30,224 nt of DNA from Ardenticatenaceae bacterium. Its GTDB lineage: Bacteria > Chloroflexota > Anaerolineae > Promineifilales > Promineifilaceae. The DNA lies in the NCBI GenBank assembly GCA_020634215.1, contig JACKCD010000066.1:1-30224 (forward strand). The letters run 5' to 3'. Under the pieces are notes generated by a model. The model was not told the DNA's origin. It saw only the letters and a list, made by a program, of their open reading frames with translations, and made no database searches. Positions 7,103 to 15,585 of the stretch are shown piece after piece (position 1 is the stretch's first letter; the number at the start of each line of letters is the position of its first letter). A program made the position numbers and the translations under genes.

Positions 7103-9091
7103 TTAATTTTCATAGACAACAACAAAAGCACGATTTTGATCGAGCGTGGTGGTAAAGGTGAGCGTTTGGTCGGAAACGGCCGTTGGCACAGGCGTAGCAT
7201 TGGTTAGATGCGTGCCAGCGGGCAGCGTCACATTGACCGTCAGCGGGTCAGCCAGCGTGCCAGCCTGTTTCCACACCTCCAGCCGGTATTGCTGCTGCCC
7301 ATTAACCGTTTGCACCACGTTTGGCACACTGTAGCTATAGCTACTATCGGCCGTGCCACCCTTGCCCAGCAGCATAAAATTGGCAAATGTAGTCAGCCCG
7401 GCAAACTCTGTGCTGGCGGTCGCTTGCCCCTGCCAATCTTGCCCGCTCAACAGCGTGTTGCCGGGGATGAAGTGGCGGGTGGCCTGGGTCAATTGCGCCC
7501 CTGCCGGGGCATAGAGCCGCAAATAGTTCCAGTAACATTGCTCGGCTACGGCCAGATACGCTTCGGCATTTTTGTACTCTTCGTTGACACTTTGGTAGCA
7601 GGGGGCGTTGTCGGCAGGGACGCTGTTGCCATAGCTGAAGGTAACGGCATTGTGGCTGCTGCCGTCGGGCTGCAAGGCCACATGAATTTGGTGGCTGCGG
7701 CTAATATAAACGTTGACCTTGTTGTACCCCATGTTGCTGTCCACTGCCAGCAGAAAATCGCTGCCGTTGGGCTGGGGCAAGCTGCCCGTCCAGCCGAGGT
7801 CGCGCAAAACGGCCGTTATTGCCTCATCCTTCATATAAAGCTGGAGATGTTTTTCATGAACGGCCGTTACCATATTCCGCACCAAAAAAACCGGATCCAT
7901 GCTGCCAAAATCCTGCTCAATCCGGTTGCGAATGGCGTTGGCAAAGACCCCCAAAAACGCCTTCCGGTTCAAAATCCATTCCCCCAGCGTTTGCCCTTCT
8001 TTAATATCCCGCGCCCCGCGCATCGTATCAATAATGTTGTCGCGGTTGATTACATCGCCGGAGTCAGGGATGGGAATGGGGCCGGTCGCTTCCACCAGCA
8101 GCTTCATAAAATGCTGGTCAATGGCAATCACCCCGTCCGGCTCGGCCACGTCTTGGCCGTAGCTGTAGAGTGCCAACGCTTTTTGTGCCGAGGCAGGGAA
8201 GTCGGGCCAAAAGTTGGCATCGCGGAAGAGGAACATATCCAGCCCCATAAAATTATAGAGCGGAGCGGGTGGCGGGGCATAGGGCTTCAGTTTCCAGTCG
8301 TTGACAAAGTTAGCATCCTGAAAGGCAATTTCCTGAATGCGGCCACCGTCAATGGTGAGCAGCCCCGCGCCGGTGATAAAGCCGCCGCTGGGGCGGAGTT
8401 CATCCTCGTTTTGCGCCATGATCAGGTAGCGGCGGGGGCCGTCGGCACCGAGCAGGTTGGGCAGCACGGGGGCGAGCTTGAGGCCGATTTGGCCGAGGGC
8501 AATGAGTTCGTCCATCTGGACCAAGGCCGTTTGCAGCCGCCAGGGAAGGGCAGCGGGGTCGCCAAGCTGGTTGCGGGCGGCGACAAAGCGGTCGAAGGAG
8601 CGTCCGGCGAGGATCATGGCGGGCTTGGCGTTGTGGAGAACGGCCGTTAAGTCGCTAATGCGGCTGCTGCCGGGGGTGGGTGGGGCTTGCAGGGCAACTA
8701 GGGCGGGTTTGAGGCCGGTGATGGCGTAAACGGCCGTTTCCGTTCCCGCATCAGCCATGGTCATCAGTTGGGGAGCCACCCGCAGCGTGGGGCCAACTTT
8801 GGGAACCCAGTCGAGGTAGGGGGTGAGGGGGAGAAAAACGGCCGTTTCGTCCCGCAGCACCACCACATCCTGCCGCACCCCCAAAACCAACGCCTCTACC
8901 GCGTCGGGGTTGGCCTGGGTTGCCCCGTTTGCCAAAATCGCCTCCGCCTCCGCCTGCCGCCCCAGCAGCGATTGGCTGGCGCGGTAAATGCGCCACCCTT
9001 TTAGGCCAAACCAAAGCAAAAGCAGCAGTAGCCCGGCCAGCAGCAGGAGCCGAAAGGGGCGGGAAGAAGAGCGGAAGGGGGGTGTGGTCAT
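7103..9091 (-). CDS. DUF4012 domain protein
   Basis: A 662-residue protein with a short basic cytoplasmic N-terminus and one membrane helix (about residues 14-32, FRLLLLAGLLLLLLWFGLKG). A large extracytoplasmic part follows. It carries the DUF4012 signature: RRYLIMAQNEDELRPSGGFI, ITGAGLLTIDGGRIQEIAFQ, then VIAIDQHFMKLLVEATGPIP. These proteins occur in exopolysaccharide and capsule clusters of Gram-positive bacteria and Chloroflexota; the biochemical role is unknown. The preferred start is ATG 9089-9091, which overlaps the TGA of the preceding DUF2723 gene (ATGA). The frame is open further upstream to 9247, but that extension only translates a GACGAC-type repeat. Five AACGGCCGTT copies lie within the gene. 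Confidence 0.9.
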   Translation of the reverse strand: MTTPPFRSSSRPFRLLLLAGLLLLLLWFGLKGWRIYRASQSLLGRQAEAEAILANGATQANPDAVEALVLGVRQDVVVLRDETAVFLPLTPYLDWVPKVGPTLRVAPQLMTMADAGTETAVYAITGLKPALVALQAPPTPGSSRISDLTAVLHNAKPAMILAGRSFDRFVAARNQLGDPAALPWRLQTALVQMDELIALGQIGLKLAPVLPNLLGADGPRRYLIMAQNEDELRPSGGFITGAGLLTIDGGRIQEIAFQDANFVNDWKLKPYAPPPAPLYNFMGLDMFLFRDANFWPDFPASAQKALALYSYGQDVAEPDGVIAIDQHFMKLLVEATGPIPIPDSGDVINRDNIIDTMRGARDIKEGQTLGEWILNRKAFLGVFANAIRNRIEQDFGSMDPVFLVRNMVTAVHEKHLQLYMKDEAITAVLRDLGWTGSLPQPNGSDFLLAVDSNMGYNKVNVYISRSHQIHVALQPDGSSHNAVTFSYGNSVPADNAPCYQSVNEEYKNAEAYLAVAEQCYWNYLRLYAPAGAQLTQATRHFIPGNTLLSGQDWQGQATASTEFAGLTTFANFMLLGKGGTADSSYSYSVPNVVQTVNGQQQYRLEVWKQAGTLADPLTVNVTLPAGTHLTNATPVPTAVSDQTLTFTTTLDQNRAFVVVYEN

Positions 9092-9116
9092 AGTTTTATG
9101 CGGGAAGATGGCGAGC

Positions 9117-9210
9117 CGACGACCGACGACGGATGACGGACGACCGACGATGGCTTGCTTGCTTCGTCTTCCGTCCTTCGTCCTCCATCGTCCGTCTGCG
9201 TCCCATCGGT
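9117..9210. repeat. GACGAC/GACGGA low-complexity inverted repeat
   Basis: Positions 9117-9153 are GACGACC/GACGGATGACGGA-type units, and 9165-9210 are their approximate complement (CGTCTTCCGTCCTTCGTCC). Read on the minus strand it supplies the last 35 or so residues of the DUF2723 protein (a SSVVRHPSSVVGSPSS tail) and the unlikely N-terminal extension of the DUF4012 frame. Confidence 0.7.
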
Positions 9211-9584
9211 GCAGGCAAGCGCGGCAGGGTTGAGTTGGACGGTACAAAATGGCTGGTTGGCTTGTTGGAAAGCGGCCAAATCGTCATGGGTCAGTTGGCG
9301 CAATTGGGGATATTGGTCGGCCAGCCGCTGGCGATACCAGTCAAAGGCGAATAAATTGCTGTCCACCAGCAGTAAATCGGGTCGCTGCTGTTCGGCGTGG
9401 TGAAAATACCACAGGGTAAAAATGGTGGCATCGCCGGGGGTAAGCAGCATGGCGTTGGCTGGAGCCTGGGCAAAAATTTCGGCAACGGCCGGCCGCAGGG
9501 CAACGGGTTCGGCCAGTGGCTGGGCCAGGTAGCCAACAAGGGAAAAAAGCGGCAGGCAAAACTGTAATACGGTTGCTAACAACT

Positions 9585-9636
9585 TGTCATTCCCGCGTAG
9601 GCGGGAATCCACTCTTTGCGCCTTTGCGCCTTTGCG
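9585..9636. repeat. TGTCATTCCCGCG hairpin repeat joined to CTTTGCGC tandem repeat
   Basis: ATTCCCGC (9589-9596) pairs perfectly with GCGGGAAT (9601-9608) around a GTAG loop. This is the dispersed 'NAF-like' repeat whose translation gives the peptide DSRLRGNDK. It is followed by three CTTTGCGC units (9614-9636), translated as RKGAKAQR. Both are read in frame inside the DUF2723 protein, between two hydrophobic segments. Confidence 0.8.
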
Positions 9637-9720
9637 TGAAATCCCCTCCATCCCAGCGGCCAGGGGGAAGGTGAGCAGCAGCAGGGTGGGCAGCAGCAGC
9701 ACGTGGGCAAAATTATACCC

Positions 9721-9806
9721 GTATCATTTCGAGGTCTTCCGAGGCATCCTGTTGATATTGGCAAAAGGGTATCGGATTTCTCCTCAGAAGACTCGTCAAA
9801 TGACAT
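9721..9806. repeat. MITE-like element with imperfect terminal inverted repeats
   Basis: The left arm GTATCATTTCGAGGTCTTCC (9721-9740, continuing GAGGCATCC) is the imperfect complement of the right arm GATTTCTCCTCAGAAGACTC plus GTCAAATGACAT (9775-9806). It is about 86 bases long with no coding capacity. It introduces a TGA into the frame expected for the DUF2723 protein. Confidence 0.65.
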
Positions 9807-9960
9807 GTTTCTGTCCCCATACGATCAGCAGCCCCAGCCAACTAAACTGCACTGCCAGCAATTGCCCCAATCCGCCAGCCGCTGGGTTGAATCGGGCAGG
9901 GAGAGGGCAGCGAACAGGTTGGGGCGGTAAAACTGACCGCTAACCAGCCACCTGGCCGCC

Positions 9961-10042
9961 CACCGTGTTTGGTGCCCCCCCAAACGATGGGGCTGGCAGG
10001 GCGTGCCAGCCAGGGAAGGCATTGCCCAGGGGGGAACGAGAC
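9961..10042. repeat. GGGAACGAGACC-type repeat with hairpin
   Basis: GGCTGGCA (9991-9998) pairs with TGCCAGCC (10004-10011) around GGGCG. The segment ends with GGGGGGAACGAGACC, recalling a dispersed repeat seen in many bacterial genomes, translated on the minus strand as SRSPLGNAFPGWHALPAP. It lies inside the DUF2723 gene. Confidence 0.55.
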
Positions 10043-10067
10043 CTATGGAAACCAAGAAGAATATGGG

Positions 10068-10132
10068 ACGCGGACGAACGCGCGGACAAACGCGGAGGGG
10101 GTATTTGAACCGCAGGGCGCAAAGGGCGCAGG
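10068..10132. repeat. ACGCGGACGAACGCG and GCGCAAAGGGCGCAGG repeats
   Basis: Two short low-complexity repeat types lie side by side: three ACGCGGACRAACGCG-like units (10068-10096) and CCGCAGGGCGCAAAGGGCGC (10110-10129). They resemble dispersed spacer repeats and do not fit the surrounding protein. Confidence 0.55.
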
Positions 10133-10150
10133 TTTTTTGTGTCTGTCAGA

Positions 10151-10217
10151 TGTCATTCCGCGCAAGCGAAAATCTAGTTGGGTGGCGTGTGGATACCCGC
10201 GAAAGCGAAGTATGACA
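10151..10217. repeat. TGTCAT...ATGACA inverted-repeat element
   Basis: TGTCATTCCGCGCAAGCG (10151-10168) faces CGCGAAAGCGAAGTATGACA (10198-10217). It is a diverged or error-containing relative of the TGTCATTCCCGCG repeat at 9585. Confidence 0.55.
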
Positions 10218-10266
10218 CTCGGTTTTGGTCACGATTTTGGACATGGCTTTTCTTTCTTTTTTCTTC

Positions 10267-10298
10267 CTTTGCGTCCTCTGCGCCCTCTGCGAAGTTAA
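10267..10298. repeat. CTTTGCGTCCTCTGCG tandem-like repeat
   Basis: CTTTGCGTCCTCTGCGCCCT followed by CTGCGAAGTTAA, a repeat type often seen in intergenic DNA. Here it ends the recognisable DUF2723 stretch coming from the right (VAHLEELTA). Confidence 0.55.
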
Positions 10299-10861
10299 AT
10301 TTTCGCGGTTAATTCTTCCAAATGCGCCACCAACCAGCGGCAGCAGCAGCAGCGAGTGGCGTGGGTGGTGAGGCGAGGGCGAAGAGGAGGTGGTTTGGAA
10401 CAACGGCTGAATTTCCCACCACCGCCCAAACCACCGCCGCCACTGCTAACAAATTCAGCCGTAGACCTCAGTAATGGTGGCCTGGCAGACGGGGGGCGAA
10501 AGGCGAGGTGGGGCTGGCGGCGGGCTGGTGGTGCAGGAGAAGTGGGTGCGGAGGTAACGGCGTTAATCCCACCGCCGCCGCCACCGCCACCGCCGAAAAC
10601 AGGTTGAAGCGATAAAACCATTGTGCCCGATGGGAAGCAGGCTAAACAACGCCCAGCAGCACATAGGTCGAATTAGCCGGTGGGTGCGGCACGCCCCAGG
10701 GTGACGCTGGCGGCAAATCAATTCGCCACCGTCGCCGCCGTAACTGCGCCAGGTCAGGTCAGGCGCGAGCGTGAGCAGATAGACGAGCAGGGCGGTGGAG
10801 CGAGCAGGCCAGGATGGGTAAATTTGGGAAAAACGGCCGTTGTGGCGCGCCACGGCTTCAC

Positions 10862-12417
10862 TCATCGAGCACCCTCGCTGATCACCCGCCGGAATCGTTT
10901 GCAGCAAAATCCAGCGGAGTCGCGCCCAGCGAATAATGGTCAATATAAGCCAATTCCAACTGCACCCCGCTGATCAGCGACAATTTGCCGCGCCCGCTGA
11001 CCTGCATCGAGTAGGTGATGCCAGGTTTGACAGCCAGGCGGCGGCGGTGCTTAATCGTTGTAAATTGCGCCAGCCACCAGGCTCTTCAGGGCGAAGGTAA
11101 AACGAACTCATTTCCCCTTTGAGGGACGTTCCAAAATTGGGGCAGTTCGTCCAGGCTCCAACGGCGCGACGCTTGACCGACATAGATGAGGCCAGGGGTC
11201 GTCAAGCCGCTTGGGCGGCAGTTCGGGGAGACAGTGGTTGTTCAGCAGCCATCGTTTCGGCGTTGGCGTGCATGGGCAAATTTATGAGTAAATGGCCGTC
11301 CCCCTTGCTTACCTCGCTGCTGGCGGAAAATGACGAAGTAGGTGAGTCGAGGTTTGATGGCTAGAGCGAGGATGGGGATCATAACAGCCGTTAATAATAA
11401 CCCAAACACGCTGCCCACAATATCAAAGAAGGTGTTGTTGGGCGCGGTGTGCTGCCACGCGGGTTTTGCCGGTAAAGCCAGCCCCCCAGCCGTAGCCTGC
11501 CCAATGCCAAAGCGCAGGCGGCCAGCAGCAGCAGCGAAGACCAGCGCGACGGCGGTCTTTGCCCACGCTTTGGCGACAAAGGCGGGAGTGGTGAGCAAAA
11601 AGGTAGCAGCACCCCACCCGTGAGCAGCCGCCACGGCGTGAGCAGCAGCAGGGCAGGAGTGGCAAACGCTGGCCCATCAACCCATTTGCAGCTTCATCAC
11701 CTGCGGCGTGGCCAGGAATCTTTGACCCGTGCTGCGGGAAGCGGCGGACGACTTGGAAACTCCAATAGCCGATGATTGCCTTTTTGCGAACAGCAGCGGG
11801 CGAGGGTGTGGCTGTGGCGGTGGGCAACAACGTGAATTGGCTGGAACACCATTTTGTAACCCCGCGCCGCCAGCCGGAAGAAAGCTCCTGGTCTTCCGAG
11901 GTACGGGAACTGCTCACGTCAAAGCCGTCGTTGCCAGCAGCACGTCGCGGCAATGAAGCAGCAGGTAGGTGTCAATAAAGTCAATGGTGGCCTGCCACTG
12001 CGCGCCGGCGAAGTCGTATTGTCTTCATATTCAAGCTGGACAAAGCGGGCGACAAGCTGGGGTTGGTGGGTGGCATAGCTGCCCTTGGCGGCGATGAGGT
12101 CAGGGTCGGCAAAGGGGGCGGTTAATTCGCGTAGCCAGTCTGGTGCGGGAATGCAGTCGGCATCGGTGCAGCGAACAGTGGTGCCGTTGGCGGCGCGGAG
12201 ACCGCTGTTGCGGGCGGCGGCAGGGCGACCACGCAGCCGTTTGATGACGAGTGACACCACATTGCTGGGCCAAGAACAGCCGTTTCGTCCGTCGAGCCAT
12301 CATCCACCACAATGATCTCATACGGCTCCGTCAATGTTTGCTGCTGCAACGCCTGCACACAGGCTACACAATCGTAGCCGCAGCATTATAGCGGGAACAA
12401 CAACAAAGACCCCTGTC
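10862..12417 (-). pseudogene. GT2 glycosyltransferase apparently fused to undecaprenyl-phosphate sugar transferase, frameshifted
   Basis: Joining frames from about 12417 gives a family-2 glycosyltransferase: VVVPAYN (with one base restored), ALQQQTLTEPYEIIVVDDGS, AARNSGLRAANGT, CTDADCIPAPDWLRELTAPF, EDQELS, then RRFPQHG and hydrophobic helices. Without a visible stop or new start the frame continues through GLALPAKPAWQHTAPNN into FFDIVGSVFGLLLTAVMIPI, FRQQR, MHANAET, SLDELPQFWNV, VKPGITYSMQVSGRGKLS and the C-terminal LLQTIPA. This is the catalytic domain of PglC/WbaP-type sugar transferases, which start glycan synthesis on undecaprenyl phosphate. The protein would be about 515 residues. Two separate genes cannot be excluded because indels blur the junction near 11,450. 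The stop (TGA, 10862-10864) overlaps the DUF2723 start. The start near 12417 is an estimate. Confidence 0.7.
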
Positions 12418-13481
12418 TTAAAAGTTCAACTTCTGCCAGAAGTTGAACACTCTCAATAGACCACCGCCAGCGGGTGCGCGTGGCCGCAATGCTGCCCAAA
12501 ATGATTTGCGGCAGCATGACCACCAGATGAAGCAAGCGAATAACCCACCGGCCGCTTCGTTGGGGCGTTGAGGGCTGAGCAGCAACAGGGCGGCGGCGGC
12601 CTGTTGAACACGCAATTTTTGGCGGGGTGCTGGGCGGCGTAAACGACAACGCCCGACGCGACGACGTGCATCAGAGCACCTTCAACAGGCAAACGGCAGA
12701 TTAAAAAAGCTGGAAAAGGACGGCCGGTAAAGTGGCGGCCAGCAGCGCGACGATGATGGGAGGAGCCAACGAGCAGCCAGCGACAGGCGTGGGCTGCAGC
12801 GGAGGGCGGCCAGCCCCTTCTGGCCATCAACGGCGACATCGGGCAGCCGCTGGCCGATGGCGGCGGTGGGCAGTTTGGCAAAAAAGCCAGCGCAGCGATA
12901 TGCCGATGACCCAGCGCGCGTTTGGTAGGCCAGCAGATAGAACCAGCAGCAAAAAGAAGGCGATGGTGCCGACGAGGGTGCTGGGGTTGCCAACAAAATC
13001 CGGGTAGGACGACGAGGATGATGACGATGGTGGCGGCGAAGATGAGATCAAGCGTTTTTTTCGACGACGAGGGTGCCGAGGGGCGCGGGCTTTTGCTGAT
13101 CTCCGTTTGCTGGTGCAGGGCGTAGATGCGGGCGATTTCGCCGAGGCGGAGGAAGGGATGATGAGGTTGACGTATTGGCCGAGTGTCATGGCTTCAAAAG
13201 GCATGAAGGGGGGATGGGGTGTGTCTGGGTTGCCAGCAGCAGTTACCAGCGCCAATTTTGATCGAACAGTGAGCAGCATGACCAGCCAAGCCGAGCAAAA
13301 TGTAGCCAAAGTGGGCGTGGATGAGGAGTGTCGCCGATGTCGGCCAGGGGAGACGTTGCGGGCGATGAACCGAGACCAGCGGCCGTTAATCCCAACGCCA
13401 GCAGCCAGATTAAGCCATTGCCACAGCAGCCGCCGCGAAGGCCGAGGGTGGGGGGGGGCGGTTTTGTTTTTCGGCCAACAT
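12418..13481 (-). pseudogene. LPG-synthase-type (AglD-like) flippase-domain membrane protein, frameshifted
   Basis: Pieces in different frames line up with the lysylphosphatidylglycerol-synthase transmembrane family (PF03706): LIWLLALGLT, FEAMTLGQYVNLIIPSSAS (equivalent to the NLLLPxRxGE motif), GEIARIYALHQQ, EKTLDLIFA, PDFVGNPSTLVGTIAFFLLL, FNLPFA, and HLVVMLPQIILGSIAATRTR near the end. The expected protein has six to eight helices and about 350 residues, which fits 1,064 bases. Members act in lipid modification or in assisting lipid-linked sugar transfer across the membrane; here the neighbours argue for polysaccharide export. ATG 13479-13481 lies five bases after the upstream TAA, with GAAGGA as ribosome binding site. 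The end is estimated at the TAA just left of the hairpin at 12425. Confidence 0.65.
12425..12449. repeat. Perfect 11-bp hairpin at a gene junction
   Basis: GTTCAACTTCT (12425-12435) and AGAAGTTGAAC (12439-12449) are perfectly complementary with a three-base loop. On the minus strand it is followed by TTTT. It sits at the end of the flippase-like gene, just before the GT2 start, so it may be a processing site or weak terminator, or a dispersed repeat that became coding. Confidence 0.7.
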
Positions 13482-13486
13482 CAAAT

Positions 13487-15585
13487 TTATCCTTCAGGGC
13501 GCACGATGTAGGCGCTGGGGTCGCCAAAAAAGCAAAGGTGTCGCTGATCTCGCGCAACCCCTCATTGTTGCATCAACATCCAGCGACAGTTTAGCCATGA
13601 GCACCTCCACCCATGCGGCTGACGGCCAGGTCTTGCAACTGTTAGTAGAGGCTGGTGGCAAACGGCTCCTGGTGGAGTGGAAAAGGGTGAGGCTGGTGGC
13701 GGCAACCAGCAGCACAGGGAAGTAGGCCCACAGCAGCGCAACATCGTTTCGAAAGGAGGTTTGCTGGGGGGTGGGCAAGAGGCCCGGCCAGACGGGTTAG
13801 CTGGATGACGATGGGGGGCGTGGTGGCGGTTGGGTCGTTGACGGCATCAGGGTGAATGCGTCGTCCGCCCTTGCTGGGGTGAAACTGCCGTGGCCGACGT
13901 AGCTGGTGAGCCAGCCGCCGCTGTTCAGGCGGCGGTGACTTCGCCTGGCAGTGAAGTAGATTGAATGGAAACGGTAGTAGTGTCGACCCGCTATTGTCCT
14001 GACGTTGTTGAGCAATTTGGGCAAATTAGAGTTCAGCGGTGCCGTCGGTGGCAAAGGATGCAGTTAACGGCCGTTTCCTTCTCATACGCCAATGTCCGTG
14101 CTACCACCAACTCTTCCGCTTCAGCCACCGTGGAACGGTAAAACTGACCGACGGCCAAATCAGGGCGTGCGTCGTCGTCCCGTCAGCCAGGCGAAAGTCA
14201 TGACCGTTTCGCCGCTAAATTGGACAGGGCGTGAGGGAAGGAACGCTGTTTTCGGGGTAAGGCCGAGTAGTTGCAGTAGTCAGAGGTGGCATCGCCCACG
14301 AGAAAAAAGGTAGCGGGCGGGGTTCGGCTAGTGGGTGGCGGCGTAGCGCACAAAGGCTTGAAGGCTTTCGGGCAGGGCGGCTCCGTCGCCAAAGGCATCG
14401 TAAATTTCGGCGGTGGTAGCGGCGGCACGGCCAGCCCTTCCGGCTTGCCGTGCTTCTATTGTGATGCTAGTGCCGGGGGGTAAGCCTGGTCAGTGGTGAT
14501 GATGAGCAGGTCGGCCTGGTTGCTGCTGTCGTGCCAGGTGGATTGGCGCACGGGTTCGATGCTGGCTGGTTTTTACAGGAAGCCGACGAGTAAGCAACGG
14601 GATGTAGTTGCTGGGGAGGGTGACGGTGAGGAAACAGCCGTTTTCACCGTGCCAGTAAGCTGCTGTGGTTGGTTGGGGTTAGGTGATGTCGAAACAGAAT
14701 GGGGTCGCCGCTGAAGCCGGTAATGAAGATGAGGAGCCGCTGGTTTGTGGCTGAACTGGAGGCGGTCATTAACGTGAATTGGTGGCGTGGCGTGGAATCA
14801 GTTCCGCAGTTAAAGCTGCACCACATCCAAAAGGAAGGCGCCTTCGGGGTGTTATCGAGCAAAAAGCTCATTATCGCCCGTTTGAGCAGGCCGCTGGGGA
14901 TGGGATAGTGTCAGTGAAGACGGTTTGGCCGTCAAAGCGGACGGTGGTGAGGGCTGTCCGTTGAGCCGTAAATCGAGGTCGTGGTCGTCTTCTACTTGGG
15001 GTTGTGGGTGACACCGCGCAGTTGCAGCCGCAGTTCGGCTGGCGCGCGTTGCTGGGTTAGGAGGTTGAGGGTGACGGGCAGGCTGCTTTGCTGGGGAATT
15101 TCTTGCCAATACAGAGGTCAATGCCCTGGCTGGTTGCTTCGGCGGCGGCGTAGGGTGGTTTCTTCCAGAAAAAGGGTTTGGCGAATTTCGCTGACGGTCA
15201 GGGAGGCTTCGTTTTGGGTGACAGAGCGCTGGCTGATGAGCGTGCCGGGGTGGCCGGTTTCCAGCAGCAGGTAAAGGGCGTTGGGCGGTGTAGCGGTTGG
15301 TGGGGAAGCAGCCGTGAAGATGGGGCTGTCGCTGTGGAGGAGGTGAGGAACAGCCCGTTTCGCCCGTTCGCAGCCGCAGGTTGTTGCTCCACGTTTCCAG
15401 CGTAAACCAGCCTGCGCCAAATCGTCGCAGGTGAACCCGGTACACGCCGTCGTGGTCAACGAGGATTTTGACGATGCCGCTAAGCCCTTCGCCAACAGGC
15501 GGGAGCAGGAGGAAGGCCACAGCCAGAAGGCAGCCGCAGCGATGGCGGCGATGAGGGAAGCTGCCAGTGAGAATGGCGCGTTTTG
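13487..15585 (-). pseudogene. Second C25-family (gingipain-like) peptidase, frameshifted
   Basis: The N-terminus is a signal-anchor-like stretch (FSLAASLIAAIAAAAFWLWP). It is followed by GIVKILVDHDGVYRVHL, the opening motif of C25 proteins, and a beta-rich domain with SVTQNEASLTVSEIRQTLFL. Later pieces are YLFLVGDATSDYYNYSALPR-like (one base restored), SYVGHGSF with the catalytic His, and AKLSLDVDAT plus EISDTFAFFGDPSAYIVRPE at the end. The order matches the intact C25 protein at 16671, but this copy is shorter (about 700 residues). The Cys expected in LTCLAG reads CGT (Arg) at about 13793-13795; this may be sequence error or real inactivation. The stop is TAA at 13487-13489; the start is only approximate because no clean ATG is visible. 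Confidence 0.65.

Larger units (their letters stand above)
9088..10865 (-). pseudogene. DUF2723 (protein O-mannosyltransferase-like) membrane glycosyltransferase, frameshifted
   Basis: The first 45 codons from ATG 10865 are open and diagnostic: STALLVYLLTLAPDLTWRSY then GGDGGELI, the opening of the DUF2723 family of multi-helix glycosyltransferases. After that the frame slips repeatedly. Joining frames recovers PHPPGY, LLPIG, QATITEVYGLNLLAVAAVVW and, in the clean 9088-9702 segment, LTPGDATIFTLWYFHHAEQQ and VDSNLFAFDWYRQRLADQYP. The first visible slips are single-base changes in T, G and C runs. A cluster of short repeats is embedded at 9585-10298; one of them brings an in-frame TGA near 9730, so some disruption may be real. 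The start overlaps the sugar-transferase stop, and the end overlaps the DUF4012 start. A role in adding sugars to a lipid-linked or protein acceptor is inferred from the family. Confidence 0.75.

Noticed and set aside
7208..8650. A 480-codon open frame on the plus strand
   Set aside because: It lies opposite the DUF4012 gene, whose motifs are clear. The plus-strand translation has no domain or ribosome binding site and is a codon-bias shadow. The same applies to 76-648 (opposite aspS), 17184-17876 and 18279-19163 (opposite the C25 gene).
9721..9806. Insertion sequence
   Set aside because: Inverted ends are present, but the element is only about 86 bases with no transposase; at most a MITE.
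10356..10607. Gly/Pro-rich frames around 10.3-10.6 kb on both strands as genes
   Set aside because: They are out-of-frame readings of GC-rich DUF2723 sequence; the joined minus-strand frames give family motifs instead.
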